From: DASVTR01 sp033855775
Lineage (GTDB): Bacteria; Acidobacteriota; Blastocatellia; Pyrinomonadales; Pyrinomonadaceae
DNA length: 60,512 nucleotides
NCBI GenBank assembly: GCA_033855775.1
Contig: JAWVFT010000081.1
Span: forward strand, 1-60,512
Direction: 5' to 3'
How positions within the stretch are numbered: position 1 is the first letter of the stretch; the number at the start of each line of letters is the position of its first letter. Of this stretch, positions 25,792-34,586 are shown piece by piece. The position numbers and the translations under genes are program-made. Below the pieces are notes generated by a model. It saw only the letters and a list, made by a program, of their open reading frames with translations, ran no database searches and had not been told where the DNA came from.

Positions 25792-26955
25792 TTAGTTAGA
25801 ACAGCGCGCTTCGATGATGGTTCTGGCCTTGCGCTCAAATTCCGCCGCCCAGGCTTCCGGCGCTTCATCGCGCTCTTGATTGCGCGAGGCGCGAAAAACC
25901 TTTGTGATTAAGCCGTCTGCTTTCTCTGCGTCGAGGAGCCTTTGAAGGCCGTCGGCCAGAAGTTGACGACCGGCTTCGCTGATGCTGGCATCGCCGACGC
26001 TCTTGGCCGTCGTGGAGCAACGACCGCCGCTCACCTTAATCGGGTCTTTGCCGCGCCATGCGGCGAGCTTCGCTTTCTTTTCGCTGGAAGCGGCATAGCC
26101 AAAGGTCGAACCCATATCGCTGACGTAGAAGATGGCCTGCCCCGGCTTGCATGTGCGCGTGCCGTCCGCGTTCTTCTGCGAATCGAGGCAAGAGAACTTC
26201 TGGTTGTCGGTCTTGGTGTCGCCGTGGTCTATGAAGGCGAGCCACAGCTTGAAGGCGTCAATCTCGGCGCGCGGGGCGCCGTTTTGCAGCAGCTTCGCCA
26301 GCGACCCGGCGAGCGCGCCGGAATCTTTGCCGTCGCATTTCACGTCGATGCCCTTGCCCAAAGGAAGCTCTATGCCAGCCGCCGGTTGAAAGGGCGTGAA
26401 GCTCGCTCCCTGAAAGCCGCTGGTCAAACTCTTCGCGCAATCGGGGCAAGTCACGTCCGCGACCCATTCGTCGTCCGCGAAAAATCCCAGAGCCTTAGAG
26501 AAGCGGGAGGAGAGAAACTCGCCGTAGATTTCGCCGTTGCGCTTGTCCCTCGTCTGCCCCTTGAAGTGTGGCTTCACTTTGTAGCGAACGAGGTCGCCGT
26601 CTTCGTCAACGACGCCCGCAACCGAGCAGTGAAACTTAGGCGTCGTGCCGGTTCCTTTCTCAGGCTTCTTGTTCGCCGTGCAGTTAATCGGCGCCGCGAG
26701 TCCGGCGGCATCAACCTGCGGAAAGCCGGGGCGCGGGCCGCTCTTGGTGTTGTAGCCCAGAACCGGGTCGTAGTCCGGGTCAGGCTCTTGCCAGACTTTC
26801 GCCTTCTGCTCGGCGCGCTCGCGCTCTTCGGCTGTGAAGCATGATTGCGTCGCTTGTTGGGCTGCGGCGGGCAACGCCGTGAACAGCAGGAGCAAAGGAA
26901 CGATGAAGTAGCGCGGCTGACAGGGAGCGATGAAGTAGCGCGGCTGACGAAACAT
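25792..26955 (-). CDS. Secreted protein with kinase-fold-like motifs, function unknown
   Basis: A 387-residue exported protein. A signal peptide runs from 1 to about 33 (LLLLFTALPAAAQQ); its N-region contains the same nine-residue unit twice (RQPRYFIAP, CQPRYFIVP). The mature part reads like a distant protein-kinase/HipA-like fold: RYKVK (K126/K128) as possible nucleotide-binding lysine, EFLSSRFSKALGF (146-158) as an alpha-C-like helix, DHGDTKTDNQ (243-252) as a catalytic-loop analogue and SDMGSTFG (279-286) as a DFG-like metal site. Eight or more cysteines in the mature chain fit an extracytoplasmic location. AAAGGG precedes the ATG. Kinase relationship is my inference from motif spacing; no substrate can be named. 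Confidence 0.6.
   Translation of the reverse strand: MFRQPRYFIAPCQPRYFIVPLLLLFTALPAAAQQATQSCFTAEERERAEQKAKVWQEPDPDYDPVLGYNTKSGPRPGFPQVDAAGLAAPINCTANKKPEKGTGTTPKFHCSVAGVVDEDGDLVRYKVKPHFKGQTRDKRNGEIYGEFLSSRFSKALGFFADDEWVADVTCPDCAKSLTSGFQGASFTPFQPAAGIELPLGKGIDVKCDGKDSGALAGSLAKLLQNGAPRAEIDAFKLWLAFIDHGDTKTDNQKFSCLDSQKNADGTRTCKPGQAIFYVSDMGSTFGYAASSEKKAKLAAWRGKDPIKVSGGRCSTTAKSVGDASISEAGRQLLADGLQRLLDAEKADGLITKVFRASRNQERDEAPEAWAAEFERKARTIIEARCSN
26901..26948 (-). repeat. In-frame 27-base duplication in a signal peptide
   Basis: The 21-base string cgatgaagtagcgcggctga(c) occurs at 26,901 and 26,928 with a 27-base period, i.e. nine codons, duplicating the basic N-region of the signal peptide of the minus-strand gene. 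The near identity of the copies suggests a recent slippage event. Confidence 0.8.
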
Positions 26956-27377
26956 GGACTGGCCCTTTCATCATGAGCCGCGTCTCGCACGGCTCAAGCT
27001 TTGAATCCGAATCGCGCCAGCGTAGTTTATCGGCTCTGCCGTTTGACGAAACACGGACTGTCTCGTAGTGGCGTCAGCATGTCGGCTCGCTTGCCAGCGC
27101 GTCCGCGAAGATGTTGTGGAGAGCTTAGGTCGGATGAATCTTATTTGCCGACAAGTCTGATGTCAAGAAGGCGCTCTTCACCATCCAACTGGAAAAGCTC
27201 ATCTGACGCGAAGGCCGCATCGGCGAAAAAAATATTCGCATCTGACAGCTACGCGCTTTCGAACGGGAGAAAATAAATGTACAGTTCTTGAGAATTACAA
27301 TTTCCAAACATGGGGCAATGGTTCCGAGCGGGCATGCGCGAATGGTAACGATGCCCGTCTGGACCTGACTGAGTTGA
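26956..27377. other. Divergent intergenic region before cphB
   Basis: 422 bases between the divergent secreted-protein gene and cphB, somewhat AT-richer towards the cphB side. I see no supported gene. It must hold promoters for both directions, but none matches consensus well enough to call. A 7-base hairpin (cgggcat at 27,329 and atgcccg at 27,351) lies in what would be the cphB leader; its role is unknown. Confidence 0.4.
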
Positions 27378-28232
27378 ATGAGAGAATTTACTGACCCGGA
27401 ATTCATCGGCGGCCACCTGATGATTATCGGCGGCGCGGAGGATAAGTATAACGAGCGTCGCCTGCTGCGCAAGTTCGTGGCTTTGGCGGGCGAGCAAACG
27501 GCGCGCGTATTGATTGTTCCGGTCGCTTCCGACTATCCCGAATTTTCCGCGGACGTTTATACGCAGACCTTCCGCAACCTGAATTTACAGCAGGTCAAAG
27601 TCCTGCGCGCCACTTCGCGGCAGGCCGTGATTGAGGCCGACGCGCAGAGCTTGCTGGAAGACGTGACGGGCGTCTTTATCTCCGGCGGCGACCAGATGCG
27701 CCTAGTCTCCATGCTCGGCGGGACGGAGTTTGCGCGCCTCTTGGAAGAGCGCGTGCGGCATAGTCCTTTGGTGCTCGCGGGTTCGAGCGCGGGCGCGGCG
27801 GGCATGAGCGCGACGATGATTGTGCGCGGCGATTCCACTTCGCATCCGAACAAAAATTCGCTGCGCCTCTCGCCGGGCCTCGGCATCCTGCGAAACATTA
27901 TCATCGACCAGCACTTCACCGAGCGCGACCGCTTGAGCCGTCTCATCACAGCCGTCTCATATAATCCGCGCCAACTCGGCATCGGGATTGACGAGAACAC
28001 GGCAGTCATCGTCTCAAGCGACGGCACGTTGGAAGTCTGCGGCGATGGCACGGTCACAATCGTTGACGGCTCGCGTATCACCTATAATGACATCGCCGAA
28101 GTCGCGGACGCGCATCCCTTCGCTGTCGCCGGAATACAGTTGCACATCCTGCGCGACGGCCTGCATTACGACTTTGCGCGGCGTTTGCCCGTGCCGGTCA
28201 ACGAAGAATTTTTGCTGCCGGACATCGAATAG
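27378..28232 (+). CDS. cphB: Cyanophycinase
   Basis: A 284-residue serine-type exopeptidase (peptidase family S51) that cuts the storage polymer cyanophycin (multi-L-arginyl-poly-L-aspartate) into beta-Asp-Arg dipeptides in the cytoplasm. Seen: GHLMIIGGAEDKYNERRLL at the N-terminus, VFISGGDQMRL (about 98-108), the nucleophile motif AGSSAGAAGMS with the catalytic Ser at about 137, a conserved DQHFTERDRLSRL (about 178-190) and GIGIDENTAVIV (about 205-216). Length matches the family. It lies 113 bases before cphA in the same direction, probably one operon, so synthesis and breakdown are encoded together. No strong ribosome-binding site precedes this ATG. Confidence 0.95.
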   Translation: MREFTDPEFIGGHLMIIGGAEDKYNERRLLRKFVALAGEQTARVLIVPVASDYPEFSADVYTQTFRNLNLQQVKVLRATSRQAVIEADAQSLLEDVTGVFISGGDQMRLVSMLGGTEFARLLEERVRHSPLVLAGSSAGAAGMSATMIVRGDSTSHPNKNSLRLSPGLGILRNIIIDQHFTERDRLSRLITAVSYNPRQLGIGIDENTAVIVSSDGTLEVCGDGTVTIVDGSRITYNDIAEVADAHPFAVAGIQLHILRDGLHYDFARRLPVPVNEEFLLPDIE

Positions 28233-28345
28233 TCAGGACGTGTCGCGCGAGCGATGAAGGAAGGGCGATAAGCGTCTCCGCCCGGTTCGCATCAAGCAAT
28301 CAAACTGGCTCAAAGTTTAACTCAACAACTGACGGGACTTTCGAC

Positions 28346-31012
28346 ATGCGGATTCTCGACATTAAAGCTTTGCGCGGCCCGAACTATTGGAGCGGTTACA
28401 GGAACAAGCTCATCGTCATGCGGCTCGACCTTGAAGACTTTGAGCAAAGGCCGACCGACACAATCGAAAACTTTTCCGCGCGCCTACCGGAGTTGATGCC
28501 GAGTCTCGTCAATCACGGTTGCAGTTATCAGGAGCCGGGCGGCTTCCTGCGACGCGTCAAAGAAGGGACGTGGGCGGGCCACGTCATCGAGCATCTCGCG
28601 CTTGAGTTGCAGACACTCGCCGGGATGGACACGGGCTACGGGCGCACGCGCGAGACAAGCAAAGCGGGCGTCTATAACGTCGTCTTCAGCTACGTCGAAG
28701 AGGAAGCCGGAAGATACGCCGCGCGCGCATCCGTCAAGCTCTTTGAAGACCTCGTGGCCGAACGCCCGCTCGACGAACTGCGTCAGGTTTTGGCCGACGA
28801 CGTGCAACGCCTGCGCGAGATACGCGAGGACGTGCGCTTCGGCCCTTCGACCGGCAGCATCGTGCAGGAAGCGGAGCAGCGCGACATCCCGCACATACGA
28901 CTCAACACGCAATCGCTCGTCCAACTCGGCTACGGCGTCAACCAGCAACGCATTCAAGCCACCGTCACGGGTCGCACCAACATGATTGCCGTTGACCTGG
29001 CCTCGGACAAAGACGCGACGAAAAAACTGCTCGGCAGCATGGGCGTGCCAGTGCCGCGCGGGGTTCAGATAACTGACGAGGACGAGATTGAAGGAGTCGT
29101 CCGCAAGCTAGGCTTTCCCGTCGCAGTCAAGCCGCTCGACGCCAATCACGGCAAGGGCATCACCGTCGGCCTCAACACGCTCGAAGAAGTTCGCGCGGCC
29201 TTTCCGCTGGCGAAGAACTATTCGCGCCGCGTCATCATCGAACAATCGCTGACGGGACAAGATTTTCGCGCTCTCGTCGTCAACAATCGTCTCGTCGCCG
29301 TCGCTGAAAGAATCCCCGCGCACATCACGGGCGACGGCGAGCGCACGATTCAAGAATTGATTGACCGCACGAACGAAGACCCGCGACGCGGCTACGGCCA
29401 CGAGAACGTTTTGACGCTGATTAACGTTGACGCGCAGACGGAAAGCCTGCTGGCGGCGCGCGGCTACACGCTTGAGACTGTGCTGGCGGCGGGCGAAGAG
29501 TTTCGCTTGAAGACGACCGCCAACATCTCAACCGGCGGGACGGCGATTGACCGCACGGATGATGTTCATCCCTTCAACGTCTCGCTGTTTGAGCGCATCG
29601 CGCGCATCATCGGATTGGACGTGGCCGGAATTGATGTGGTCGCGCCGGACATCACGACGCCCCTGACGGAGAACGGCGGCGGCATCATCGAAGTCAACGC
29701 CGCGCCCGGCTTTCGCATGCACCTCGCGCCGAGCGACGGGCTGGCGCGCAACGTCGCGGAGCACGTCATCAACATGCTCTTTCCGCCGGGGACGCCCGCG
29801 CGCGTTCCCGTCATCGCCGTCACAGGCACCAACGGCAAGACGACCACAACGCGCCTCATCGCGCACATTCTCAGGAACACGGGCTTCAACGTCGGCTTCA
29901 CCACAACCGAAGGCATCTACATCGGCAACAGCATGATTCAACCCGGCGACAACACAGGCCCGGTCTCCGCGCAACTCGTGCTCAAAGACCCGACCGTCGA
30001 GATCGCCGTGTTAGAGACGGCGCGCGGCGGCATCATCCGCGCCGGACTCGGCTTTGACCGCTGCGACCTGGGCGTCGTGATGAACGTCACGGTTGACCAC
30101 TTGGGCTTGAAGGACATCGAGACGATTGAAGACATGGCTCGCGTCAAGGCTGTCGTCCCGCGCGCCGTCGGCAAAAGCGGCCACGCCGTCCTGAACGCCG
30201 ACGACGAGCTTGTCTTCGCCATGCGCGAGGACACGCCGGGACACGTCGCGCTCTTCAGCATGGAGGAAGAGAACCCGCACATCGTCGAGCATACGGAGGA
30301 AGGCGGCATCGCCTGCGTGTTCGAGAACGGCTACGTCACGCTGCTCAAGGGCAGATGGAAAGTGAGAATCGAGAAGGTCATCAACATCCCTTTGACCTAT
30401 GGCGGTCGCGCCGCCTTCATGATTCAAAACGTGCTGGCCGCCACGCTCGCCGCCTACCTGCAAAACATCAGCATCGAAGATATACGCGCCGGGCTGACGA
30501 CCTTCGTGCCGTCGGTCGCGCAGACGCCGGGACGTTTGAACTTAATCGAGATGGGCGACTTCACGGTCTTGATTGACTTCGCGCACAACCCCGCCGGGAT
30601 GGAAGCCCTGCAACGCTTCATCAGTAAGTTTCCGAACAAGACGAAGACCGGCGTTATCGGCGGCACGGGCGACCGCCGCGACGATGACCTGCTGCTCTAC
30701 GGGCGCATCGCCGCGCAGATGTTCACGAACGTCATCGTCCGCGAAGACGACGACCTGCGGGGTCGCGCGCCCGGAGACGCCACGCGCTGCGTCATCGAAG
30801 GACTCAAGAGCGTCAATCCGAATTTGCCGATTAAGGAAATCAGCGACGCGCCCGAAGCCATCAATTACGCCATGCGCCACGCGCGCAAAGGCGAACTGCT
30901 CGTGATTCTCGCCGACAATGTTGGCCGCGCCGTCGAACTCGTCAGCAAGTTCCGCGAGCAGCGCACGCCTGTCAAGGTTGTTCATGAAGACATCCCGAAC
31001 CAGCATGCTTGA
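28346..31012 (+). CDS. cphA: Cyanophycin synthetase
   Basis: An 888-residue ATP-dependent ligase that adds Asp to the backbone and Arg to its side chains, making cyanophycin. Domain order is standard: N-terminal domain (1-160, RGPNYWSGYRNKLIVMRLDLEDFE), ATP-grasp domain (about 190-480, GVPVPRGVQI, FPVAVKPLDANHGKGITVGL, GIIEVNAAPGFRMHLAPS) that adds aspartate, and a Mur-ligase-like domain with P-loop TGTNGKTTTTRLIAHIL (about 493-509) that adds arginine, then ETARGGIIRAGLGFDRCD and DFAHNPAGMEAL. All key motifs are intact and length is normal. Upstream cphB and downstream convergent isoaspartyl peptidase complete the pathway. A nitrogen and carbon reserve is the known role of the polymer. Confidence 0.97.
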   Translation: MRILDIKALRGPNYWSGYRNKLIVMRLDLEDFEQRPTDTIENFSARLPELMPSLVNHGCSYQEPGGFLRRVKEGTWAGHVIEHLALELQTLAGMDTGYGRTRETSKAGVYNVVFSYVEEEAGRYAARASVKLFEDLVAERPLDELRQVLADDVQRLREIREDVRFGPSTGSIVQEAEQRDIPHIRLNTQSLVQLGYGVNQQRIQATVTGRTNMIAVDLASDKDATKKLLGSMGVPVPRGVQITDEDEIEGVVRKLGFPVAVKPLDANHGKGITVGLNTLEEVRAAFPLAKNYSRRVIIEQSLTGQDFRALVVNNRLVAVAERIPAHITGDGERTIQELIDRTNEDPRRGYGHENVLTLINVDAQTESLLAARGYTLETVLAAGEEFRLKTTANISTGGTAIDRTDDVHPFNVSLFERIARIIGLDVAGIDVVAPDITTPLTENGGGIIEVNAAPGFRMHLAPSDGLARNVAEHVINMLFPPGTPARVPVIAVTGTNGKTTTTRLIAHILRNTGFNVGFTTTEGIYIGNSMIQPGDNTGPVSAQLVLKDPTVEIAVLETARGGIIRAGLGFDRCDLGVVMNVTVDHLGLKDIETIEDMARVKAVVPRAVGKSGHAVLNADDELVFAMREDTPGHVALFSMEEENPHIVEHTEEGGIACVFENGYVTLLKGRWKVRIEKVINIPLTYGGRAAFMIQNVLAATLAAYLQNISIEDIRAGLTTFVPSVAQTPGRLNLIEMGDFTVLIDFAHNPAGMEALQRFISKFPNKTKTGVIGGTGDRRDDDLLLYGRIAAQMFTNVIVREDDDLRGRAPGDATRCVIEGLKSVNPNLPIKEISDAPEAINYAMRHARKGELLVILADNVGRAVELVSKFREQRTPVKVVHEDIPNQHA

Positions 31013-31014
31013 GA

Positions 31015-31030
31015 AGCAACAAGCGTTGCT
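31015..31030. terminator. Weak hairpin between cphA and the convergent peptidase gene
   Basis: A 6-base stem (agcaac / gttgct) with a 4-base loop, just after the cphA stop. No U-run follows. The 54-base gap also contains a near-repeat (gagagcctcaatcgc, gagagcttcaatcgc). Transcription termination here is plausible but poorly supported. Confidence 0.3.
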
Positions 31031-31066
31031 GTGAGAGCCTCAATCGCGGCGGATGTAGTGAGAGCT

Positions 31067-32014
31067 TCAATCGCCGTAGATATCCACCTGCGCCGCGCTC
31101 TCCGAAGTAATCCAAGCGCGGTACATGCCCTCGCTATTGAACGGCAGCGCGACGTTTCCAGCGGAGTCAACGGCGACCAAACCGCCCTCAGCGCCCATCT
31201 CGCGCAAGCGAACGTTGACGACTTGCTCGCAGGCATCCTTGAGCGTCAAGCCTTTGTATTTCATCAGGCACGCCACGTCGTAGGCGACGACCGCGCGCAT
31301 GAAGTACTCGCCGTGGCCCGTGCAGGAGACAGCGCATGTCCGGTCGTCCGCGTAGGTTCCGGCGCCGATGATGGCCGTGTCGCCGATGCGCCCGAAACGC
31401 TTGTTGGTCATGCCGCCGGTCGAAGTCGCCGCCGCCAGATGTCCTTCGGCGTCGCGCGCGACCGCCCCGACCGTGCCGATTTTGCTCACGGGCGTGTGAT
31501 CCATCCGCACTTCATTCGCGCGCCGCGCTTCAAGAAATTGTTCGTGCCTGAACTGGTCGAAGAAATATTCGGGCGACTCAAATTCGCAGCCCGCCGCGCG
31601 CGCAAATTCCTCCGCCCCGCTCCCGCACAGCAACACATGCTCCGTCTCTTCCATCACGCGGCGCGCGAGCATGATTGGATTTTTCACGCCGCCGACAGCC
31701 GCCACCGCCCCGGCCCGCAAATCTTTGCCGGACATAATCGCGGCGTCCATCTCGTGCTGCTCGTCGTGCGTGAAGACGGCTCCGCGCCCGGCGTTAAAGA
31801 GCGGGTTGTCTTCGAACACGCAGACCGCGCGCTCGACCGCATCGAGGGCCGCGCCGCCGTCCTGCAACACTTGCCAGCCGCCGAGCAGAGCTCGTTGCAA
31901 GCCTTCTCTGTAAGCGGCCTCGCGTTCGGCGTTCATCACCGCGCGCAGGATTGTTCCCGCGCCGCCTTGAATGGCCAGCGCGAGCTTCGCATCGTCTTTC
32001 GTTTTAGAGTTCAT
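31067..32014 (-). CDS. iaaA: Isoaspartyl peptidase / plant-type L-asparaginase
   Basis: A 315-residue Ntn-hydrolase precursor (peptidase family T2). It hydrolyses beta-aspartyl dipeptides, including the beta-Asp-Arg released by cyanophycinase, to free Asp and Arg. Seen: ALAIQGGAGTI at the N-terminus, NPLFNAGRGAVF (about 70-81), the autocleavage site with the new N-terminal nucleophile T181 in SKIGTVGAVARD, then GGMTNKRFGRIGDTAIIGAGTYAD and CTGHGEYFMR. The usual His-Asp/Gly-Thr cleavage dipeptide is Gly-Thr here. ATG at 32,014 chosen because the fold starts right after; an in-frame TTG lies 36 bases upstream. Converges on cphA, so together with cphB the locus covers the full polymer cycle. Confidence 0.93.
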   Translation of the reverse strand: MNSKTKDDAKLALAIQGGAGTILRAVMNAEREAAYREGLQRALLGGWQVLQDGGAALDAVERAVCVFEDNPLFNAGRGAVFTHDEQHEMDAAIMSGKDLRAGAVAAVGGVKNPIMLARRVMEETEHVLLCGSGAEEFARAAGCEFESPEYFFDQFRHEQFLEARRANEVRMDHTPVSKIGTVGAVARDAEGHLAAATSTGGMTNKRFGRIGDTAIIGAGTYADDRTCAVSCTGHGEYFMRAVVAYDVACLMKYKGLTLKDACEQVVNVRLREMGAEGGLVAVDSAGNVALPFNSEGMYRAWITSESAAQVDIYGD

Positions 32015-32175
32015 GATTGAGAGAATGAAAAGTTTCTGCCCGCGAGTCAACCTCCGGGCGTGCTGGAATGTCGCGCCGTCAAGCCGGAGCCATGATGCCG
32101 TGGTTGAAATAAATCAACACGGAGGCTCTAACAACTGCGCCGGGTTATTCCGCATAACAGGCAAGAGCAAGTAGA

Positions 32176-32319
32176 ATGAGCGCGCACGGGTTGCTGAATG
32201 ATGATGAAAGACGCGCTTCTTCCGCCGCCCTCGTGCGCAAAGAGTTTGAGCTTGCCTCACAAACGCGGATTGACGAGTTGATGAAGCAGATGATGATTCG
32301 AGAACCCGGCCCGGAATGA
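32176..32319 (+). CDS. 47-residue ORF coupled to the histidine kinase gene
   Basis: A short open frame beginning MSAHGLLNDDERR and ending MMIREPGPE. Its TGA overlaps the ATG of the kinase gene (ATGA at 32,316), and an AAGAGCAAG stretch just upstream could act as ribosome-binding site. It is charged and probably helical in the middle (ALVRKEFELASQTRIDELMKQ), with no signal peptide or membrane segment. It may be a real small regulator of the kinase or simply a leader ORF whose translation sets kinase synthesis. No family recognised. Confidence 0.5.
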   Translation: MSAHGLLNDDERRASSAALVRKEFELASQTRIDELMKQMMIREPGPE

Positions 32320-33455
32320 AACAACTCGCGGCGAACAGTTCGTGGCGGCAAAGCTTGTGGGCGCGCGTGCTGCTCATCTTCGGCGTGTGGACTGTCATCG
32401 GCCTGGTCTTCAGTGTGCAGTGGTATTTCGCGGCGTTTCGTTCGGAGCAGCCCGTGCCCTGGTCGCGCGCTCTGTACGTGCAGATGAGTTGGGGCTATCG
32501 TTGGGCGCTCTTTACGCCCGTCGTGCTCTGGCTCGTTCGCCGCTTTCCCCTGAACAAACGACGCTGGCTACGCCACTCGCTCGCGCATCTGTTCGCCAGC
32601 ACGTTGCTCATCTTCATCAACGGCATCGTCGGCTTCCTCTTCCTCTATCTTTACTACGGTCGCGCGGAGGCTCGCCCGTACCTGTTGCAAAACTCGCTGC
32701 GCTACGTGCTGAACAACTACACGGAGGGCATGGGCGTTTATCTGTTGATTGCGTTTCTCGCCGCCGCTTACAACTATTATCAAAAGTACAGGCAGGGCGA
32801 GCTTCGCGCTTCGCAACTGGAAGCGCAGCTATCGCAGGCGCAACTGCAAGCCCTCAAGATGCAGCTTCATCCTCATTTTCTCTTCAACACGCTGCACTCA
32901 ATTTCGGCCCTGCTCAACAAGGACACGGAAGCCGCGCGCACAATGATTTCGCGCCTTGGGGATTTCCTGCGCCTGACGCTGGAAAATTCCGGGACGCAGG
33001 AAGTGACGCTGAGAGAGGAGATGGAATTTCTCAGTTGCTATCTAGACATCGAGCGCGTGCGCTTTCAAGACCGTCTCGTCACGCGCGTCAACGTTGACAG
33101 AGATGCGCTCGACGCGCGCGTTCCCAATCTTATCCTTCAACCCATCGTCGAAAACGCCATCAAGCACGGCATCGCTCCGCGCTCCGCCAAAGGCGAAATC
33201 GAGATTGACGTGACACAGGAAAATGGTTTGCTTCGCATCAAGGTGCGAGACAACGGGCCGGGCCTGCTCTTGAATCGAAGCCCTGAAAGCTTGTTCAAGC
33301 AAGGCTTGGGATTGTCGAACACGCGGGCGCGCCTTGAGCATCTCTACGGCGCGCGGCAGCGTTTCGAGATAACGGACGACCCCGCGGGCGGCCTGGCCGT
33401 CGTTCTGGAAATGCCTTTGACGAGAGAAGGAGGCGCGGCCTCGCGCCATGAATGA
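32316..33455 (+). CDS. LytS-type sensor histidine kinase
   Basis: A 379-residue membrane histidine kinase of the His_kinase/LytS (PF06580) class. Four hydrophobic segments are visible (about 16-40, 60-75, 89-114, 137-153), followed by a short coiled coil (158-183), the phospho-acceptor motif LHPHFLFNTLHSIS with H187, and the ATP-binding part with N-box PIVENAIKHG (about 270-279) and G-box VRDNGPGLLL. There is no separate sensor domain, so sensing would be through the membrane part. It pairs with the LytTR response regulator 60 bases downstream. The signal is unknown. Confidence 0.92.
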   Translation: MKQLAANSSWRQSLWARVLLIFGVWTVIGLVFSVQWYFAAFRSEQPVPWSRALYVQMSWGYRWALFTPVVLWLVRRFPLNKRRWLRHSLAHLFASTLLIFINGIVGFLFLYLYYGRAEARPYLLQNSLRYVLNNYTEGMGVYLLIAFLAAAYNYYQKYRQGELRASQLEAQLSQAQLQALKMQLHPHFLFNTLHSISALLNKDTEAARTMISRLGDFLRLTLENSGTQEVTLREEMEFLSCYLDIERVRFQDRLVTRVNVDRDALDARVPNLILQPIVENAIKHGIAPRSAKGEIEIDVTQENGLLRIKVRDNGPGLLLNRSPESLFKQGLGLSNTRARLEHLYGARQRFEITDDPAGGLAVVLEMPLTREGGAASRHE

Positions 33456-33515
33456 CAAACGGCCTCAAGTTAAACCAGCGTAGCCGGCAACGCTCCGGCG
33501 AGAGAGGACGAAAAC

Positions 33516-34298
33516 ATGACAACAGCCGCGTCGCAAATTCGTGTGCTCGTCGTGGACGACGAGCCTTTGGGGCGCGCGATGATACGCGAGATGCTCGAAG
33601 GCGACGTTGAAGCGGAGATTGTCGGCGAATGCGCGAGCGGCGAAGAGGCCGTCGCGGCGGTCGCAGCGCACGCGCCCGACCTGCTGTTTCTCGATGTGCA
33701 GATGCCCCTGGCGAGCGGCTTTGAAGTCGTTGAAACTTTAAGAGGCAGCCGCGCGCCGCACGTCATCTTCGTCACGGCTTACGACCAATACGCCGTCCGC
33801 GCCTTCGAAGTCCACGCGCTCGATTATCTGTTGAAGCCCTTCGACCGCGAGCGTTTTCAAGACGCATGGCAACGCGCCAAAGAGCATATCCTGAAAGAGA
33901 AAACCGGACACAAGGACGAGCGCATCCTGATGTTGTTAGAAGAACTCAAGGCGGGGCCGAAATATTTGGAGCGACTGGTTATCAAATCCGGCGGGCGCGT
34001 CTTCTTTCTCGAAGCGCGCGAGATAGATTGGATCGAGGCCGAGGGCAACTACGTCTCCGTGCATAGCGGAAAAAAGTCGCACCTGCTGCGCGAAACCATC
34101 AGCAGCCTTGAGGCGCAGCTTGACCCGAAGAAATTCCGGCGGATTCATCGTTCTTCAATCGTGCAGATAGATAAAATCAAAGAGCTACAGATGTGGCTGC
34201 ACGGGGAGTATCGCGTCACTCTGCATTGCGGGGCGCAACTGATGCTCTCGCGCAACTATCGAGACAATTTGCAGGCGGCTCTCGGCAACGCTCTCTAG
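33516..34298 (+). CDS. LytTR-family response regulator
   Basis: A 260-residue response regulator. Receiver domain at about 9-125: VLVVDDEPLGRAMI, phospho-acceptor D60 in LLFLDVQMP, VIFVTAYDQYAVRAFEVHALDYLLKPF with the conserved Thr and Lys. LytTR DNA-binding domain at about 148-256: RLVIKSGGRVFFLEAREIDWIEAEGNYVSVH, LRETISSLEAQLDPKKFRRIHRSSIVQIDKIKEL. LytTR regulators typically bind paired short direct repeats upstream of genes for peptides, surface proteins or competence. It is the cognate partner of the preceding kinase. The 282 bases after it hold no gene before the cysteine-rich peptide. Confidence 0.95.
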   Translation: MTTAASQIRVLVVDDEPLGRAMIREMLEGDVEAEIVGECASGEEAVAAVAAHAPDLLFLDVQMPLASGFEVVETLRGSRAPHVIFVTAYDQYAVRAFEVHALDYLLKPFDRERFQDAWQRAKEHILKEKTGHKDERILMLLEELKAGPKYLERLVIKSGGRVFFLEAREIDWIEAEGNYVSVHSGKKSHLLRETISSLEAQLDPKKFRRIHRSSIVQIDKIKELQMWLHGEYRVTLHCGAQLMLSRNYRDNLQAALGNAL

Positions 34299-34586
34299 CC
34301 TCCAAAGCTCGCTCGCCTCTGCGATTCCGCGCGGCGGCGCAAACGTCAAAGCCGTCTCATCATTATTCAAAGCCTGCTCGACACGCTCTTCAGCCGCTTC
34401 GTCACAAAGATATTTACTGCAAGTTTGTTTGCGGCTAGCTTGTCGGTCGATGCTCCCCGATAACTCGAAGACTGCGCATCAAAGATGTCCGTTCAATTTC
34501 GTGGATTTTTGTTTTGAGAATCGGACTTCGATGAACGGCTCTCTTCAATTCTGCGAAGCCTGACAGGCTGAAAAAGGAGAATGAAA

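Noticed and set aside
25942..26844. 300-codon plus-strand frame opposite the secreted protein
   Set aside because: Arg/Ala/Gly-rich shadow typical of GC-rich DNA; the minus-strand gene has signal peptide and ribosome-binding site.
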